A stretch of 64,000 nt of DNA from UBA2336 sp037443645 (GCA_037443645.1 JBBINY010000003.1:58055-122054); one strand, 5' to 3'. Shown: positions 8,843 through 18,633, counted from the first letter of the stretch. Translations and numbers: made by a program. The notes: generated from the letters alone by a model not told the origin.

Positions 8843-10525
8843 TTAGCTAACAAGTTTTTTATACTTGATCCGGTGCGGCTGGTCATCGCCCAACCGTTTT
8901 TTCTTGTTCTCTTCGTATTCGCTAAACGTTCCTTCAAACCAGTAAACCTGCGAGTCGCCTTCAAAGGCAAGAATATGGGTGCACACCCGGTCCAAAAACC
9001 AGCGGTCGTGCGAGATGATTACCGCGCAGCCGGCAAAGTTCTCAAGAGCTTCTTCCAGGGCCCGTAGGGTATTTACGTCAAGGTCGTTGGTGGGTTCATC
9101 GAGCAGCAGCAGGTTACCACCTTGCTTGAGGGCGATGGCAAGATGAACCCGGTTGCGCATACCTCCGGATAGTTCTTTGATCTTGCGCTGTTGATCGGTG
9201 CCATTAAAGTTGAATTTACCAACATAGGCGCGCGAATTCATCTCCTTTCCACCCAGTACAATAATATCATTACCACCGGTTATGGCCTGCCATACGGTAT
9301 CTTCTGGTTTCAGGTCATCGTGTTCCTGGTCAACGTAGGCTATCTGCACGGTTTCACCTACTTCAAAGGTTCCGGCATCGGGTTTTTCTTTGCCGATAAT
9401 CATTTTGAACAGGGTTGTTTTACCGGCACCATTCGGACCAATAATTCCCACAATACCGGCCGGTGGCAGCGCAAAGGTGAGGTTTTCCATCAGCAGCTTG
9501 TCGCCAAACGCTTTTGAAACGCCCTTTGCTTCAATTACTTTATGGCCAAGGCGCGGGCCGGGGGGGATATATAGTTCCAGTTTCTCTTCGCGTTCTTTTA
9601 CTTCCTGGGTCAATAACTTTTCGTAAGCATTCAAACGGGCTTTTCCTTTTGCATGCCGGCCCTTCGGGCTCATGCGCACCCATTCCAACTCACGCTCAAG
9701 CGCTTTTTGCCGTTTCGATTCCGTTTTTTCTTCCTGTGCAAGTCGCTTCTGTTTCTGATCGAGCCATGACGAGTAATTTCCTTTCCACGGAATTCCTTCT
9801 CCACGGTCGAGCTCCAGAATCCAACCGGCTACGTTATCCAGAAAGTACCGATCGTGCGTTACAGCAATTACGGTTCCTTTGTATTGCTTGAGGTGTTGCT
9901 CCAGCCACAGAACAGACTCTGCATCGAGGTGGTTGGTGGGCTCGTCCAGCAGCAGTACATCAGGTTCCTGCAACAGCAACCGGCAAAGGGCTACCCTTCG
10001 CTTTTCACCTCCGGAAAGAAATTCAACCTTTGCTTCAGGTGGGGGACAGCGCAGGGCATCCATGGCACGTTCCAGTTTGTGATCAAGTTCCCAGGCACCG
10101 ATGGTGTCAAGTTTCTCCTGGATTGCGCCCTGCCGGGCAATTAATTTTTCCATGGCATCCGGATTTTCCATCACAGCCGGATCGGCAAACTTTTCGTTTA
10201 CGGCTTCAAACTCTTTTAAAAGAGCAACGATTTCTTTTACTCCTTCTTCCACGATTTCGCGAACCGTCTTTGATTTATCCAGTTTAGGCTCCTGTTCCAG
10301 CAGGCCTACCGAAAAAGAAAGGTCGGAAACCACCTCGCCCTGAAACTCCTTATCGATACCGGCAATGATGCGCAGCAGCGATGACTTACCGGAGCCGTTG
10401 AGCCCCAGCACACCTATTTTTGCACCATAGAAAAAGGAGAGGTATATGTCTTTTAATACCTGTTTGTTGGGGGGGTAAATTTTGTTTACCCCGGTCATGG
10501 AGAAAATTATTTTTTCGTCAGCCAT
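8843..10525 (-). CDS. ettA: EttA, energy-dependent translational throttle (ABC-F ATPase)
   Basis: 560 residues from the ATG at 10525 (MADEKIIFSM). A longer open frame reaches 10645, but its extra residues are not family-like. Two ABC cassettes: the first has Walker A GLNGSGKSS, signature LSGGEKRR and Walker B LLLDEPTNHLD; the second has GPNGAGKTT, LSGGMRNR and LLLDEPTNDLD. A charged linker (about 240-320, with RMSPKGRHAKGKARL) lies between them. No transmembrane part, as expected for ABC-F. Known role: EttA binds the ribosomal E site and gates entry into elongation according to the ATP/ADP ratio. Confidence 0.95.
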   Translation of the reverse strand: MADEKIIFSMTGVNKIYPPNKQVLKDIYLSFFYGAKIGVLGLNGSGKSSLLRIIAGIDKEFQGEVVSDLSFSVGLLEQEPKLDKSKTVREIVEEGVKEIVALLKEFEAVNEKFADPAVMENPDAMEKLIARQGAIQEKLDTIGAWELDHKLERAMDALRCPPPEAKVEFLSGGEKRRVALCRLLLQEPDVLLLDEPTNHLDAESVLWLEQHLKQYKGTVIAVTHDRYFLDNVAGWILELDRGEGIPWKGNYSSWLDQKQKRLAQEEKTESKRQKALERELEWVRMSPKGRHAKGKARLNAYEKLLTQEVKEREEKLELYIPPGPRLGHKVIEAKGVSKAFGDKLLMENLTFALPPAGIVGIIGPNGAGKTTLFKMIIGKEKPDAGTFEVGETVQIAYVDQEHDDLKPEDTVWQAITGGNDIIVLGGKEMNSRAYVGKFNFNGTDQQRKIKELSGGMRNRVHLAIALKQGGNLLLLDEPTNDLDVNTLRALEEALENFAGCAVIISHDRWFLDRVCTHILAFEGDSQVYWFEGTFSEYEENKKKRLGDDQPHRIKYKKLVS

Positions 10526-10667
10526 TCGTGTTTCATTAAACGTTTGCCAAGGTGGCAAATCAGGCTGCAAATATGGGGTATTTCGTGTAACTGGCAATTG
10601 GCCGGCTCGTTGGTTACCCGGCCTTTTGTTTGCCGATGTAGGCAAAAAACAGCCATCCCGCCAAAAG

Positions 10668-10697
10668 TTGCCTGTTGATTAATTAATTCTATTTTTG
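10668..10697 (+). promoter_or_regulatory. Bacteroidota-type promoter for the DUF2795 gene
   Basis: -7 box TATTTTTG (10690-10697) matches TAnnTTTG. A TTG at 10668-10670 lies 19 bases upstream, as expected for the -33 element. The start codon is 25 bases downstream and is preceded by GGGAGG (10709-10714). Confidence 0.6.
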
Positions 10698-10722
10698 CGG
10701 AAAATTAAAGGGAGGTACCCGT

Positions 10723-10944
10723 ATGTATTGGACACTTGAACTTGCTTCGTATCTGGAAGATGCACCCTGGCCTGCTACCAAAGATGAGTTGATTGATTAT
10801 TCTATCCGTTCCGGGGCACCGCTCGAAGTGGTTGAGAATTTGCAGGAGTTGGAAGATGATGGTCAGCCGTATGAAAGCATTGAAGAAATCTGGCCGGATT
10901 ATCCGACCAAAGAGGACTTTTTCTTTAATGAAGATGAATATTAA
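10723..10944 (+). CDS. DUF2795 domain protein
   Basis: 73 residues, acidic. The whole protein is the DUF2795-like module: ELASYLEDAPWPATKDELIDY, then VVENLQELEDD and EEIWPDYPTKEDF. It is small, soluble and conserved in Bacteroidota; the function is unknown. A strong ribosome-binding site (GGGAGG) and a clear promoter precede it and a terminator follows it, so it is a well-expressed single-gene unit. The start is well supported by the RBS. Confidence 0.85.
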   Translation: MYWTLELASYLEDAPWPATKDELIDYSIRSGAPLEVVENLQELEDDGQPYESIEEIWPDYPTKEDFFFNEDEY

Positions 10945-10973
10945 CCGCAGGGGTGCTTAAACGAAATTCGTAG

Positions 10974-10992
10974 CCGGCTCTGCCGGTTTTTT
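10974..10992 (+). terminator. Intrinsic terminator after the DUF2795 gene
   Basis: Stem CCGGC / GCCGG with loop TCT, then six T. It just touches the stop codon of ispD on the opposite strand. Confidence 0.7.
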
Positions 10993-11668
10993 ATTTTCGG
11001 GCTCCAAGAAGTGCTTCTGCTATTACAAGGTCTTCGGCTGTGGTAATTTTAATGTTTTCGTAGCTGCCTTCGAATAGCGATATGGTGTGGCCAACCCGTT
11101 CGGCTACGCTGGCATCATCGGTTAGGGTGGCATCTTCTTTAACCTGATACGCGTGTTTGATCAGACTTACCTTGAAGGTTTGCGGGGTTTGTATCAACCG
11201 GAACGTTGAGCGGTCCATCGCACGCGTGCTGTCCTGGTCAGTCATGCGAATGGATTCCTTTAGCCGAACCGCAGCCACAGCCGAGCCATGTTGGGAAGCC
11301 AGTCTGAACGAGGCAGCAATCAAAGCGACACTTACCAGCGGCCTTACACCATCATGGATAGCAACAAGTCCTTCATCCCCGATTTTCGCAAGTCCATTTT
11401 TAACAGACTGAAACCGGGTTTCGCCACCCGGTTGTAAAATAAGTGGTTTTTGATAGTTGTGCAGGGTGCATAGTTCATTCCACAGTTGAAAATCGTCTTC
11501 CGGCAGCACCACAACAATCTTTATTTCGGGGGAGTAGGAGTAGAATGCATTAATGGTGCGCATGAGTATCGGGAGGCCGCCCACGTCAAGAAATTGCTTG
11601 GGCACTTTGCTCTTAATACGGGTGCCCTTGCCACCAGCTACAATAATAGCGTGTTCGGTATTGTTCAT
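10991..11668 (-). CDS. ispD: 2-C-methyl-D-erythritol 4-phosphate cytidylyltransferase
   Basis: 225 residues, the normal length. N-terminal nucleotide-binding signature VAGGKGTRIKSKVPKQFL (residues 10-27). Further motifs are HDGVRPLVS near 105 and TDDASVAE near 187. IspD joins CTP to methylerythritol phosphate, the third step of the non-mevalonate isoprenoid pathway, in the cytoplasm. No other MEP-pathway gene is adjacent. It ends inside the terminator of the converging DUF2795 gene. Confidence 0.95.
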   Translation of the reverse strand: MNNTEHAIIVAGGKGTRIKSKVPKQFLDVGGLPILMRTINAFYSYSPEIKIVVVLPEDDFQLWNELCTLHNYQKPLILQPGGETRFQSVKNGLAKIGDEGLVAIHDGVRPLVSVALIAASFRLASQHGSAVAAVRLKESIRMTDQDSTRAMDRSTFRLIQTPQTFKVSLIKHAYQVKEDATLTDDASVAERVGHTISLFEGSYENIKITTAEDLVIAEALLGARK

Positions 11669-11694
11669 AACTTTCCGTAAAATACCAAAATTGA

Positions 11695-11946
11695 ATGGTA
11701 CTCTTAAGACTGTTTCTGATTGCTTTTAATGTACTGGTAGTTACCTACCTGGTTTACCGGTTGTTTATCGTCATCCAGGAACCCATTGTCAGGTGGAAGA
11801 AAATTCTGATAGTTACAGCCGGGTTGCTGCTGCTGTTCTCGCCCTTCAGCATGTTCTTTACTATATTCCGGCCATCGATGCAGTATTTCCTGATCTATCC
11901 GGTTGCCATCGCCTTGTTTCTGTACTTAATCCGCGAAGTAAAGTAA
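11695..11946 (+). CDS. Small membrane protein of unknown function
   Basis: 83 residues with three hydrophobic segments: about 3-24, 36-54 and 60-78. Charged residues lie between them (VRWKK) and at the end (IREVK). No conserved motif is recognised. It diverges from ispD with a 26-base gap and converges with queA, four bases from that gene's stop. Confidence 0.6.
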   Translation: MVLLRLFLIAFNVLVVTYLVYRLFIVIQEPIVRWKKILIVTAGLLLLFSPFSMFFTIFRPSMQYFLIYPVAIALFLYLIREVK

Positions 11947-11949
11947 TGG

Positions 11950-12996
11950 TCAGATAATCAGCATCGAGTCGCCATAGGTAAGGAATTTGTACTTTTCCTT
12001 TTTGGCAACTTTATAAGCCTCCATAATCAGGTTGTATCCTCCAAAAGCAGCCGCCATCATCAACAAGGTTGACTCTGGCATATGAAAGTTGGTGATCATG
12101 GCATTGCATATTTTAAAATCGTAAGGCGGGAATATGAACTTATCCGTCCATCCTTCCTTCATCTTCAACCGGTTTGTTGCTGATACGGATGACTCCAGGG
12201 CTCGTGCAACGGTGGTGCCGATGGCGCATACCCTGTTTTTGTTTTCGAGCGCTTTATTAACCCTGGCCACACAATCGGTACCTACAATAAAGTTCTCTGA
12301 ATCCATTTTGTGTTTAGTCAGGTCTTCAACGTCCACATTGCGGAAAGTGCCCAGTCCGATGTGAAGGGTGATAAAAGCCAAATCCACGCCTTTTATTTGT
12401 AAACGCTTAACAAGCTGGCGTGTAAAGTGCATGCCGGCCGTTGGTGCTGATACTGCGCCTTTGTGTTTTGCAAAAATGGTTTGAAAGCGCTCTTTATCTT
12501 CAGGTTCAATTTTTCGTTTGATGTATTTTGGCAAGGGGGTCTCGCCCAGTGTTTCAATCACTTTGTCAAATGCAGCGGCATCACCATCAAAAAGAAAGCG
12601 GATGGTGCGGCCGCGTGAGGTGGTATTGTCAATTACTTCGGCCACCAGGTCGCCATTGCCAAAGTACAGTTTGTTGCCTACCCGTATTTTTCTGGCTGGA
12701 TCCACCAGAACATCCCACAGGTGCATTTCGGCATTCAGTTCGCGAAGCAGGAATACTTCGATTTTGGCCCCGGTTTTTTCCTTTCGCCCGTAAAGTCGGG
12801 CCGGAAAAACCATAGTATCGTTGGCAACCATGATATCGCCATTGCCGAAGTAGGTAACAATGTCCTTGAAAATTTTATGTTCGATCTTTCCGGTATCCTT
12901 GTGGATCACCATCATGCGGGATTCATCGCGGTTTTCGGCAGGGCGTAAGGCAATCAGGTTGTTGGGGAGATCGAATTTAAATTCAGATAGCTTCAT
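11950..12996 (-). CDS. queA: S-adenosylmethionine:tRNA ribosyltransferase-isomerase
   Basis: 348 residues, the normal length. Family landmarks are KLSEFKFDLPNNLIALRPAENRD at the N-terminus, a PTAGMHFT motif near 188 and the C-terminal FHMPESTLLMM. QueA transfers and rearranges the ribosyl part of SAM onto preQ1 in tRNA (His, Tyr, Asp, Asn), giving epoxyqueuosine. A tRNA-Asn gene, one of its substrates, is in this window at about 50.2 kb. Confidence 0.95.
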   Translation of the reverse strand: MKLSEFKFDLPNNLIALRPAENRDESRMMVIHKDTGKIEHKIFKDIVTYFGNGDIMVANDTMVFPARLYGRKEKTGAKIEVFLLRELNAEMHLWDVLVDPARKIRVGNKLYFGNGDLVAEVIDNTTSRGRTIRFLFDGDAAAFDKVIETLGETPLPKYIKRKIEPEDKERFQTIFAKHKGAVSAPTAGMHFTRQLVKRLQIKGVDLAFITLHIGLGTFRNVDVEDLTKHKMDSENFIVGTDCVARVNKALENKNRVCAIGTTVARALESSVSATNRLKMKEGWTDKFIFPPYDFKICNAMITNFHMPESTLLMMAAAFGGYNLIMEAYKVAKKEKYKFLTYGDSMLII

Positions 12997-13202
12997 AATT
13001 TCGAAAGCAAAGGATGCCCAATGAACGGTTTATTTTTTTAAGGTTGCAAAAATAAGGCAATCCTTGAGATTTGCGAAGTTAGACGGTTTTTTAGTTCTGG
13101 AGGCCATATAACAATAAACATGGTTTTTGAGTCTGAAAAGCGTAATTCCAAATCAGTGAAACCGACTAACCCAAAACTTGTAACCCGCGTTAAATTACAA
13201 TC

Positions 13203-14460
13203 ATGTTTACCCTGCGTCAGATTTACGAGAGTTTTCGCTTTGCGTGGAGGGCCCTCAAATCGAACATTTTGCGTACCGTTCTCAGTCTGCTGGGTGTAAC
13301 CATTGGTATTTTTGCCATCATTACGGTACTGACGCTGGTCGATTCGCTTGAAAAGAACATTAAGGACAGTCTGAATTTTATCGGCAGCGGTGTCATCTAT
13401 GTTGAAAAATGGCCCTGGTTGGCCGATAATGACGGCCAATATAAGTGGTGGGAATTCTGGAGGCGGCCAACCCCCTCGTATGCGGAGTATAAAATGCTGC
13501 AGCAGAATTTAAAGCACGCAAGCTCCATCGCCATCGGGTCTGAACGGGATAACGTGATTATTAAGCGTGATAACAACAGCATAGGGCAGGTGCGGTTGGT
13601 GGGTGGCAGCGAAGGCTATGAAAGGATATTTGAAGTACCCGTTGAAAAGGGAAGGTACCTGACCCTGGATGAGCTGGGTGCAGGCCGCAATGTTGCCATT
13701 ATCGGTTTCCAGGTTGCCAAAGCGTTGTTTCCAAATGATGAGGATGCTATCGGTAAACCAATTAAAGTAAAGAATGTGCAGTTTAATGTAGTCGGTGTTG
13801 TTAAAGAGGAAGGTGCAGGATTTTTCGGCAACAACAGCAATGACTACGCAGTGATCATCCCGTATAGTGCTTTCCGGAAACTCTATCAAACCGGAACAGG
13901 ACGCTGGAATGAAACAGAATCCTTTATTAAAATGTTTTGATACGGACATTGGATTGGTGGAACTGGAGAATGAAGTCCGCGGCATGCTTCGGGGTAAGCG
14001 GGGTGTTCGACCAATGCAAAAAGACAACTTTGCCATTAACCGGCCCGAGGCCATCATGAATGTAATCAGCGGAGTGTTTGATGTGGTTGGCATTGCCGGA
14101 TGGATAATCGGTGGATTTTCGATGCTGGTTGGTGGTTTTGGTATTGCCAACATCATGTTTGTTTCGGTAAAGGAGCGTACGCCTATAATCGGGTTGCAGA
14201 AATCAATGGGTGCGAAGAACTACTTCATTTTGTTTCAATTCTTGTTTGAAGCGGTTTTTCTCAGCATGATCGGAGGGCTGGCCGGGTTGTTTCTCACCCT
14301 CCTGATAACACTTATCCCGATGGGTAGCCTGGTTGTTACCTTATCGGCTAAAAATGTTATCCTGGGTCTTGGGGTTTCCAGCGTTATCGGCCTGGTATCC
14401 GGAATTGTACCTGCAGCTGTGGCTGCCCGGCTTGACCCGGTAATTGCCATCCGGGCCTGA
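13203..14460 (+). pseudogene. MacB-type ABC transporter permease, split by a frameshift
   Basis: Two overlapping frames (13203-13940 and 13867-14460) read as one FtsX/MacB-like permease of about 415 residues. The first holds the N-terminal membrane helix (LRTVLSLLGVTIGIFAI) and the periplasmic core up to WNETESFIKMF, then a stop. The second continues with FDTDIGLVELENEVRG and the three C-terminal helices (WIIGGFSMLVGGFGIANIMF, FLFEAVFLSMIGG, VIGLVSGIVPA). Removing one T from the TTTT run at 13935-13938 would restore the frame exactly through ...IKMFDTDIG. It may be a real loss or a homopolymer sequencing error. No ATPase gene is adjacent. Confidence 0.85.
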
Positions 14461-14483
14461 GTTAACAGCAGGAAAAAGCCTGG

Positions 14484-15509
14484 TTATTTTTCTTCCACGG
14501 ATTTCTTTCCGTCAAAGCTGTTCAGCTTTTCCTTGATTTTCTTTTCCAGTTCCTCCATCAGTTCGGGGTTGTCTTCGATGAGTTGTTTTACCGCATCGCG
14601 TCCCTGGCCGAGTTTGTTGCCTTCGTATGAAAACCAGGAGCCTGACTTCTGAAGGATATTCAGTTCCACACCCAGGTCAACAATTTCGCCCGACTTGGAA
14701 ATGCCCTTTCCATACATAATATCAAATTCAACCACCTTAAAAGGAGGGGCAACTTTGTTCTTTACAACCTTAACTTTAACACGGTTTCCGGTAATGTCGT
14801 CAGCGGCCTCCTTAATCTGCCCGATTCTGCGGATGTCCAGACGCACGGAAGCATAAAACTTCAGGGCATTACCCCCGGTGGTTGTTTCAGGATTGCCGAA
14901 CATGATGCCGATCTTTTCGCGTAGTTGGTTAATGAACACACACGCGCAACCGGTTTTACTGATGGTGCCGGTTAATTTTCGCAGAGCCTGTGACATGAGC
15001 CTGGCTTGCAGGCCCATCTTGCTGTCGCCCATTTCGCCCTCAAGTTCACCTTTGGGCACAAGGGCTGCTACCGAGTCAATTACAATGATATCAATCGCGC
15101 CTGAGCGAATCAGGTGGTCGGCAATTTCGAGGGCCTGCTCGCCATTGTCGGGTTGAGAGATAAGAAGGTTTTCGGTATCAATCCCCAGTTTTTCGGCATA
15201 CGCCTTATCAAAGGCGTGTTCGGCATCAATGAATGCAGCCAGCCCGCCTTTCTTTTGCGCTTCAGCAATCATGTGCATAGTAAGGGTTGTCTTACCCGAT
15301 GATTCAGGCCCGTAAATTTCTGTTACGCGGCCACGAGGAATGCCGCCTATACCCAGCGCAACGTCTAATCCGAGGGATCCGGTGGAAATGGCGGGAATGT
15401 CCATGATCTTCTCATCGCTTAACTTCATTACCGCTCCTTTACCATAGGTTTTTTCAAGCTTGTCGATGGTTAGCTGAAGGGCCTTTAACTTTTCTTTTGT
15501 GTCGTTCAT
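14484..15509 (-). CDS. recA: RecA recombinase
   Basis: 341 residues. Walker A GPESSGKTT (67-75), Walker B region IIVIDSVAALVP near 140, loop L1/L2 region with the FINQLREKIGIMFGNPETTTGG signature near 205-225. The C-terminus is acidic and lysine-rich. RecA forms filaments on single-stranded DNA, carries out strand exchange and triggers SOS self-cleavage of LexA-type proteins. No LexA-like box was recognised in the 160 bases upstream. Downstream it converges with the broken ABC permease. Confidence 0.98.
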   Translation of the reverse strand: MNDTKEKLKALQLTIDKLEKTYGKGAVMKLSDEKIMDIPAISTGSLGLDVALGIGGIPRGRVTEIYGPESSGKTTLTMHMIAEAQKKGGLAAFIDAEHAFDKAYAEKLGIDTENLLISQPDNGEQALEIADHLIRSGAIDIIVIDSVAALVPKGELEGEMGDSKMGLQARLMSQALRKLTGTISKTGCACVFINQLREKIGIMFGNPETTTGGNALKFYASVRLDIRRIGQIKEAADDITGNRVKVKVVKNKVAPPFKVVEFDIMYGKGISKSGEIVDLGVELNILQKSGSWFSYEGNKLGQGRDAVKQLIEDNPELMEELEKKIKEKLNSFDGKKSVEEK

Positions 15510-15672
15510 ATATGGTATGCGCTTAATGTGGCTTAATTGCTTTGCGTTTACTTAGCGGGTTGAAATTACTACACTAACCCCCAAAAACAAATGCAATGAC
15601 AAAAGTGCGACAACAGTTGTCAGTCATGCCCGATCGGTCCTTTCGTGTAAATTGCACCCTGTTGTTTTTACT

Positions 15673-16698
15673 ATGCTTAGGAAAGTAGTGCTTGTGGTGT
15701 TGGCTCTGCTGCTCGCCCTGGCATTTGTTTATTATGACTTGCTCAGTTATGGCCTGCGTCAGGCGATCGGCCAGGTTACTATCATCCGGAAGGCAAGGCC
15801 CATCCCTGATGTGCTTGCCGATGACCAGTTTCCTGATTCGCTGAAGCGGAAACTTATCCTGGTAGATGCAATACGCCAGTATGCCATCGATTCGCTTGGG
15901 CTGAAGGATACTAAAAATTACAAGACGGTGTACGATCAGCAGGGTGAGGAGATTATGTGGGTTGTAACTGCCTGTGAGCCCTTCCGATTGGAAGAAAAAC
16001 AGTGGGAATTTCCGGTATTAGGAAAGGTTCCGTACAAGGGCTTTTTCAATAAAGACCTTGCCGTAAAAGAAAAGACCCGGTTGGAAAAGGACGGTTGGGA
16101 TGCAAGCATCCGCAATCCGGGTGGTTGGTCAACGCTTGGCTGGTTTACCGATCCGATACTGAGCAAAATGCTGGAACGTAATGAGGGCGATCTGGCCAGC
16201 CTTATTATTCACGAAATGGTACACGCCAGCATTTTTATAAAAGACAGCATCGATTTTAATGAAAACCTGGCCTCGTTTATTGGCGACCAGGGGGCTGAGG
16301 AATTCTTGATTTATTATTTCGGAAAGGAAAGCAAAGAGTACCGGCAGTTTGTAACCGATGACAGAGAGTTCAGAGCGTATGTGGACCACATGTTGCGTGG
16401 CTTCGATTACCTGGACAGCATGTATAGCGCCATTCAGCACTTTCCGCCTGAAGAAAAGCTGAAACTAAAAAAGCAGGCGATCGGCAACATTATACAAACT
16501 TCCGACACCCTGGAACTCACAACGCTAAGTAAACCTTCCGAACTGTATAAAAACGTACTCCCCAACAACGCTTACTTTATGAGCTTTAAACGGTACCGGT
16601 CCCGGCAGGATGATTTCCGGGAAGAGTGGAAGAACCTATTCAATTCCGATTTGAGGAGCTATATCATGCACCTGACGAAGGCTCATCCGTTTTTATAA
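15673..16698 (+). CDS. Predicted membrane-anchored aminopeptidase (COG4324-like)
   Basis: 341 residues from the ATG at 15673 (a TTG seven codons earlier is possible). One N-terminal membrane helix (VVLVVLALLLALAFVYY), then an extracytoplasmic domain. Near residue 180 is the zinc-protease motif HEMVHA (HExxH), followed by a glutamate-containing ENLASFIGDQG segment that can supply the third ligand. The overall pattern (GGWSTLGWFTDPILSKM before the motif) matches the COG4324 predicted aminopeptidases. The substrate is unknown. It diverges from recA and sits just upstream of a two-component pair. Confidence 0.75.
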   Translation: MLRKVVLVVLALLLALAFVYYDLLSYGLRQAIGQVTIIRKARPIPDVLADDQFPDSLKRKLILVDAIRQYAIDSLGLKDTKNYKTVYDQQGEEIMWVVTACEPFRLEEKQWEFPVLGKVPYKGFFNKDLAVKEKTRLEKDGWDASIRNPGGWSTLGWFTDPILSKMLERNEGDLASLIIHEMVHASIFIKDSIDFNENLASFIGDQGAEEFLIYYFGKESKEYRQFVTDDREFRAYVDHMLRGFDYLDSMYSAIQHFPPEEKLKLKKQAIGNIIQTSDTLELTTLSKPSELYKNVLPNNAYFMSFKRYRSRQDDFREEWKNLFNSDLRSYIMHLTKAHPFL

Positions 16699-16769
16699 AT
16701 TCACGTTCAAAAGCGGATTAAGGAATTGTTAATATTAGATGAGCGGTTTTTTAAGGATCGTTTTCTGTC

Positions 16770-16777
16770 TACTTTTG
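16770..16777 (+). promoter_or_regulatory. -7 promoter element for the response regulator
   Basis: TACTTTTG fits the Bacteroidota TAnnTTTG box and lies 19 bases before the ATG at 16797. No clear TTTG -33 element is seen at the usual distance. Confidence 0.45.
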
Positions 16778-16796
16778 AAGCGAAAAATTAACGATT

Positions 16797-17486
16797 ATGG
16801 CGAACAAGCCGGTGTACAAGGTGCTTGTGGTAGACGATGAAGAACCCATTCAGGAACTTCTTAAATATAATCTGGAGAAGAGCGGGTACGAAGTAAAAAC
16901 GGCCGGAGACGGAAACCGGGCCGTGGAGATAGCACGCAGGTTTCAGCCCGACCTGGTTTTGCTTGACATTATGATGCCCAAAATGGATGGTGTTGAAACA
17001 TGCCGGCTGTTGCGCGAACTGCCCGAACTTCAAAAAACCTTTATCGTGTTTTTAACGGCCCGCTCAGAAGAATATTCCGAAGTAGCTGCGTTTGATATCG
17101 GGGCTGACGATTACATCACAAAACCCATTAAGCCCAGGGCACTGGTTAGCCGCATCGGGGCGCTTTTCAGGAGGGATACCAAGAAGACAGGCGCTTCGAA
17201 TGACATCACAATCGGGGATTTGACTATTGACAGAACAAGCTATACCATTAAAGTAAAGGATCGGGAAATTAACCTTCCCAAGAAAGAGTTTGAATTGCTT
17301 TACTTCCTTGCTCAAAATCCAAACAAAGTGTTCAGCCGCGAAGACCTCCTGCAGAATATCTGGGGTTCTGATGTGTATGTGCTTGCCCGCACGGTAGACG
17401 TACACATCCGGAAAGTGAGGGAAAAGATTGGTGAAGACTACATTACCACCGTTAAAGGCGTGGGCTACAAATTCAGCCTGAATTGA
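16797..17486 (+). CDS. OmpR/PhoB-family response regulator
   Basis: 229 residues. The receiver domain (1-125) has the acidic pair DD (13-14), phospho-acceptor Asp57 (LLDIMMPKMDG) and a lysine in KPIKPR near 110. The C-terminal winged-helix domain (about 135-229) has LPKKEFELLYFLAQNP and the recognition region RTVDVHIRKVREKIG. It would bind DNA as a dimer when phosphorylated by the adjacent kinase. Sequence and pairing resemble PhoB/PhoR or the Bacteroidota RprY group; the signal is not evident. Confidence 0.92.
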   Translation: MANKPVYKVLVVDDEEPIQELLKYNLEKSGYEVKTAGDGNRAVEIARRFQPDLVLLDIMMPKMDGVETCRLLRELPELQKTFIVFLTARSEEYSEVAAFDIGADDYITKPIKPRALVSRIGALFRRDTKKTGASNDITIGDLTIDRTSYTIKVKDREINLPKKEFELLYFLAQNPNKVFSREDLLQNIWGSDVYVLARTVDVHIRKVREKIGEDYITTVKGVGYKFSLN

Positions 17487-17546
17487 TTTTGGCTGACCGG
17501 CTTGGGCAGGAATTGAATTTTGGATTTTAAATCCTGAATTTGCCGC

Positions 17547-18596
17547 ATGGTTTATAGTTCGCGGGTACTGGCCCTTTTGCTGGCCGTCTGCATTTCGGTA
17601 ATTACCACGTTATTCCTGTTGCTGATGGAAGAGAACCAGGTAGTTTTACTGGTTGCTTTCTTTATCAGTTTTTCGGTATCCTACCTGCTGGCGTATATCG
17701 TACTGGAATTCCTCATTTTCCGGGAGATCAGAAAAATTTATAAACTCATGGAGAAACTCCGGAAGAAAGAGCTGAATAAAATCAACAAGCAGAAATCAGG
17801 AATTTTCAATCCCCTGGAAACAATCAATGAGGAGATCTATTCCTTTGCCGAACTGAAGCAAAAGGAAATTGATGAATTGAGAAAACTTGAAGCCTTTCGA
17901 AAAGAGTTTATTGCCGATGTATCCCACGAACTGAAGACACCCATCTTTGCAGCCCAGGGGTTTGTGCACACGTTGTTGGATGGCGCCATGGATGATAAGT
18001 CGGTACGCAGCAAATTTTTAAAGAAGGCCGCAAAAAGCCTCGATGGATTGGATGCGCTGGTTCAGGATTTGCTCACCCTTTCGCACATCGAAACCGGGCA
18101 AATCAAAATGCATTTTGAAACGATCGACCTGTACAAACTCACCGAAGAAGTTTTTGATCAACTTGAAGAAAAAGCTGAGAAGCGCAACATTAAATTACAT
18201 ATAGAAAGTGAGCATAAAAAAGTTACCGTGTATGCCGACTGGCAACGCATTTATCAGGTAATGACTAACCTGGTGATGAATGCCATAAAGCATTCGTATG
18301 AAGGAGGTGAAGTGATTGTTCGGTTTGAAATCGGAAAGAAACACGCAGTAACACATGTTCGCGATTTTGGCGAAGGCATCCCTCAGGAACACCTGCCGCG
18401 GATATTTGAACGTTTCTACCGGGTAGATAAAAGCCGGAGCCGTGAAAAAGGAGGAACCGGGCTAGGCCTTGCCATCGTAAAACATATCCTTGAAAACCAT
18501 AACACCCGGGCCGAGGTAAAAAGTGAACCCAACAAAGGTGCAGATTTTAGTTTTAAATTGCCTCGCGTTAAGCCTGATTTGGTCGAGCCAGGGTAA
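17547..18596 (+). CDS. PhoR-like sensor histidine kinase
   Basis: 349 residues. Two membrane helices (about 6-27 and 32-58) with almost no loop between them, so there is no real periplasmic sensor domain. Next comes a charged coiled linker, a HisKA dimerisation domain with His127 (ADVSHELKTP), and an ATPase domain with N box (NLVMNAIKHS), G1 (DFGEGIP), F box and G2 (GGTGLGLAI). It probably phosphorylates the regulator encoded 60 bases upstream. Lack of a sensor loop suggests that it senses the membrane or a partner protein (inference). Confidence 0.92.
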   Translation: MVYSSRVLALLLAVCISVITTLFLLLMEENQVVLLVAFFISFSVSYLLAYIVLEFLIFREIRKIYKLMEKLRKKELNKINKQKSGIFNPLETINEEIYSFAELKQKEIDELRKLEAFRKEFIADVSHELKTPIFAAQGFVHTLLDGAMDDKSVRSKFLKKAAKSLDGLDALVQDLLTLSHIETGQIKMHFETIDLYKLTEEVFDQLEEKAEKRNIKLHIESEHKKVTVYADWQRIYQVMTNLVMNAIKHSYEGGEVIVRFEIGKKHAVTHVRDFGEGIPQEHLPRIFERFYRVDKSRSREKGGTGLGLAIVKHILENHNTRAEVKSEPNKGADFSFKLPRVKPDLVEPG

Positions 18597-18633
18597 ATGT
18601 TGAGATAACCAGTGCAGGATTCACCCAATTGTC

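Noticed and set aside
12997..13202. Possible small RNA between queA and the ABC permease
   Set aside because: No stable hairpin or terminator stands out; it looks like a plain divergent promoter region.
15510..15672. LexA-type box upstream of recA
   Set aside because: No convincing palindrome was found in the divergent region.
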